In this document: piece by piece, positions 63,047-64,000 of the stretch | Position numbering within the stretch: the stretch's first letter is position 1 | How the letters are laid out: the number at the start of each line of letters is the position of its first letter | Assembly (NCBI RefSeq): GCF_001434275.1 | Contig: NZ_AZEZ01000099.1 | Coordinates: 1-64,000 of the forward strand | From: Companilactobacillus mindensis DSM 14500 | GTDB lineage: Bacteria > Bacillota > Bacilli > Lactobacillales > Lactobacillaceae | DNA length: 64,000 nucleotides | Direction: 5' to 3' | Notes under the pieces: generated by a model | Databases searched by the model: none | Seen by the model: only the letters and a program-made list of their open reading frames with translations | Told to the model about the DNA's origin: nothing | Position numbers and translations under genes: made by a program

Positions 63047-64000
63047 ATGACTAAAGAAATTACATCAACAGATTTATCAAAATTTCAAACTGCATTTGAA
63101 AACACACCCGGTTCTTCAGCAATCAAAAATGCTGTTGCTAACAACGGTTTGTTCAAATCAAGTGAAACTATTGCTTCTAAGGTAGCAATGGATCCAACTT
63201 TCTCAGTTGAGCTCGACACTGGTAAAGTTGCTGACCAAAAACAATCAGGCCTTTGCTGGGTCTTTGCAGCTTTGAACACTATGAGACACCCTCTTCAAGA
63301 CAACTTCAAGATCAAGGGCTTCGAATTGTCACAAGGCTACATGCTTTTCTGGGATAAGCTAGAAAAATCTAACTACTTCTTCGAAAACGTTATTAACACT
63401 GCCGCTTTACCTACTGGCGACCGCAAAGTCGACTTCTTAATGACTACTCCTCAACAAGATGGTGGTCAATGGGATATGGTCATGGCACTTGTTCAAAAAT
63501 ATGGTGTCGTTCCTAAGGCCGTAATGCCCGATACATTCAGTCGTACAAACTCTTCTGAATTAAATAACGTTCTCAACAAGAAATTACGTAAAGATGCTAT
63601 CATCCTTCGTAACCTTGTCAACGACAACAAATCTGAAGAAGATATCGAACGTAAGAAGAACGAACTTCTCAGCGAAATTTACAAGATCTTGGTTTACACA
63701 GTTGGTCAACCACCTGTTAAATTCGACTGGGCTTACCGTGATGATGACAAGAACTATCACAAAGAAACTGGCATCACACCTCAAGAATTCTTCAAGAAGT
63801 ATGTTGGCTGGGACTTAGACAGTTACATTTCAACTATCAATGCTCCAACAGCTGACAAACCATACAACCACGTTTACACAGTTGAAATGCTCGGCAACGT
63901 TGTTGGTGGACGCCAAGTTCGTCACTTGAACCTTGAAAACTCTGACTTCAAGAAACTCGCTATCAAACAATTACAAGATGGCGAAACAGTTTGGTTCGGT
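63047..64000 (+). CDS. pepC: Aminopeptidase C (PepC, bleomycin hydrolase family), 5' part
   Basis: 318 codons are visible; the frame is open at the window end (family length about 440-450 residues). GAGGAG lies seven bases before ATG 63047. The C1-family active site DQKQSGLCWVFAALNT has the catalytic Cys70 and the oxyanion Gln64. LPTGDRKVDFLMTTPQQDGGQ, read in parts, lies near residue 125. These cytosolic hexameric enzymes remove N-terminal residues in peptide utilisation. The His and Asn of the active site fall beyond the end. Confidence 0.93.
   Translation, partial: MTKEITSTDLSKFQTAFENTPGSSAIKNAVANNGLFKSSETIASKVAMDPTFSVELDTGKVADQKQSGLCWVFAALNTMRHPLQDNFKIKGFELSQGYMLFWDKLEKSNYFFENVINTAALPTGDRKVDFLMTTPQQDGGQWDMVMALVQKYGVVPKAVMPDTFSRTNSSELNNVLNKKLRKDAIILRNLVNDNKSEEDIERKKNELLSEIYKILVYTVGQPPVKFDWAYRDDDKNYHKETGITPQEFFKKYVGWDLDSYISTINAPTADKPYNHVYTVEMLGNVVGGRQVRHLNLENSDFKKLAIKQLQDGETVWFG

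Overview
The window is an AT-rich chromosomal segment of a low-GC Gram-positive lactic acid bacterium. It has a mae/CitM-CitCDEFXG citrate cluster with a divergent CitI-type regulator, a GH73 autolysin, Rex, DarA/YaaQ, a PepC-type peptidase, a small SRP RNA between tadA and dnaX, an L10 leader and a THF riboswitch. Together these suggest a Lactobacillaceae member, perhaps near Companilactobacillus; the genus is an inference only. No tRNA, rRNA, CRISPR array, prophage or transposase gene was seen.

Layout. (1) 0.3-9.0 kb: citrate fermentation operon on the minus strand (mae-citP-citC-citD-citE-citF-citX-citG) with citI divergent. (2) 9.1-15.0 kb: BrnQ, a secreted GH73 glucosaminidase, release factor 3 with a possible mini-ORF in front of it, and a CNNM/CBS membrane protein. 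(3) 15.1-21.1 kb: two consecutive plus-strand ABC importers of the cysteine/cystine type. The first is preceded by a promoter, a 32-residue leader peptide with three consecutive Cys codons, and a Rho-independent terminator: a candidate cysteine-responsive attenuator. The permease of the second importer is frameshifted. (4) 21.2-31.9 kb: mixed accessory and housekeeping genes, including a frameshifted histidine phosphatase behind a cre-like site, an amidohydrolase/aldo-keto reductase pair, RecX, an RlmD-like methyltransferase without Fe-S cysteines, an SDR, a dicarboxylate symporter, ManA and Rex. (5) 32-38 kb: ABC-F ATPase, DUF368 carrier, a degenerate Nudix regulator, UPF0210 and an ACT protein. 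(6) 38.2-45.3 kb: t6A genes (tsaB-rimI-tsaD), folT behind a THF riboswitch, a thioesterase, rsmI, yabA, holB, darA and tmk. (7) 45.6-64 kb: yaaL-recR-ybaB-dnaX, ffs, tadA, ribosomal proteins L7/L12, L10, L1 and L11, nusG-secE-rpmG, a sigH/comX-like factor, rlmB-mrnC-cysS-gltX-yacL-radA-dut, then plus-strand rpiA and the 5' part of pepC.

Five intergenic places (about 0.1, 24.4, 35.9, 36.3 and 45.4 kb) carry members of one structured repeat family. The outer arms are unrelated in sequence between subfamilies but complementary within each copy, and internal stems also change in ways that keep pairing. With the Cys leader attenuator, this family is the least ordinary content of the window.

How the genes work together: citrate is imported by CitP and split by the CitDEF lyase, which CitC, CitX and CitG mature. 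Oxaloacetate is then decarboxylated by the malic-enzyme-like protein. The two sulfur amino acid importers bring in cysteine or cystine. The right half is a compact replication, translation and repair block in which most genes are co-directional and overlap or lie within a few bases of each other.
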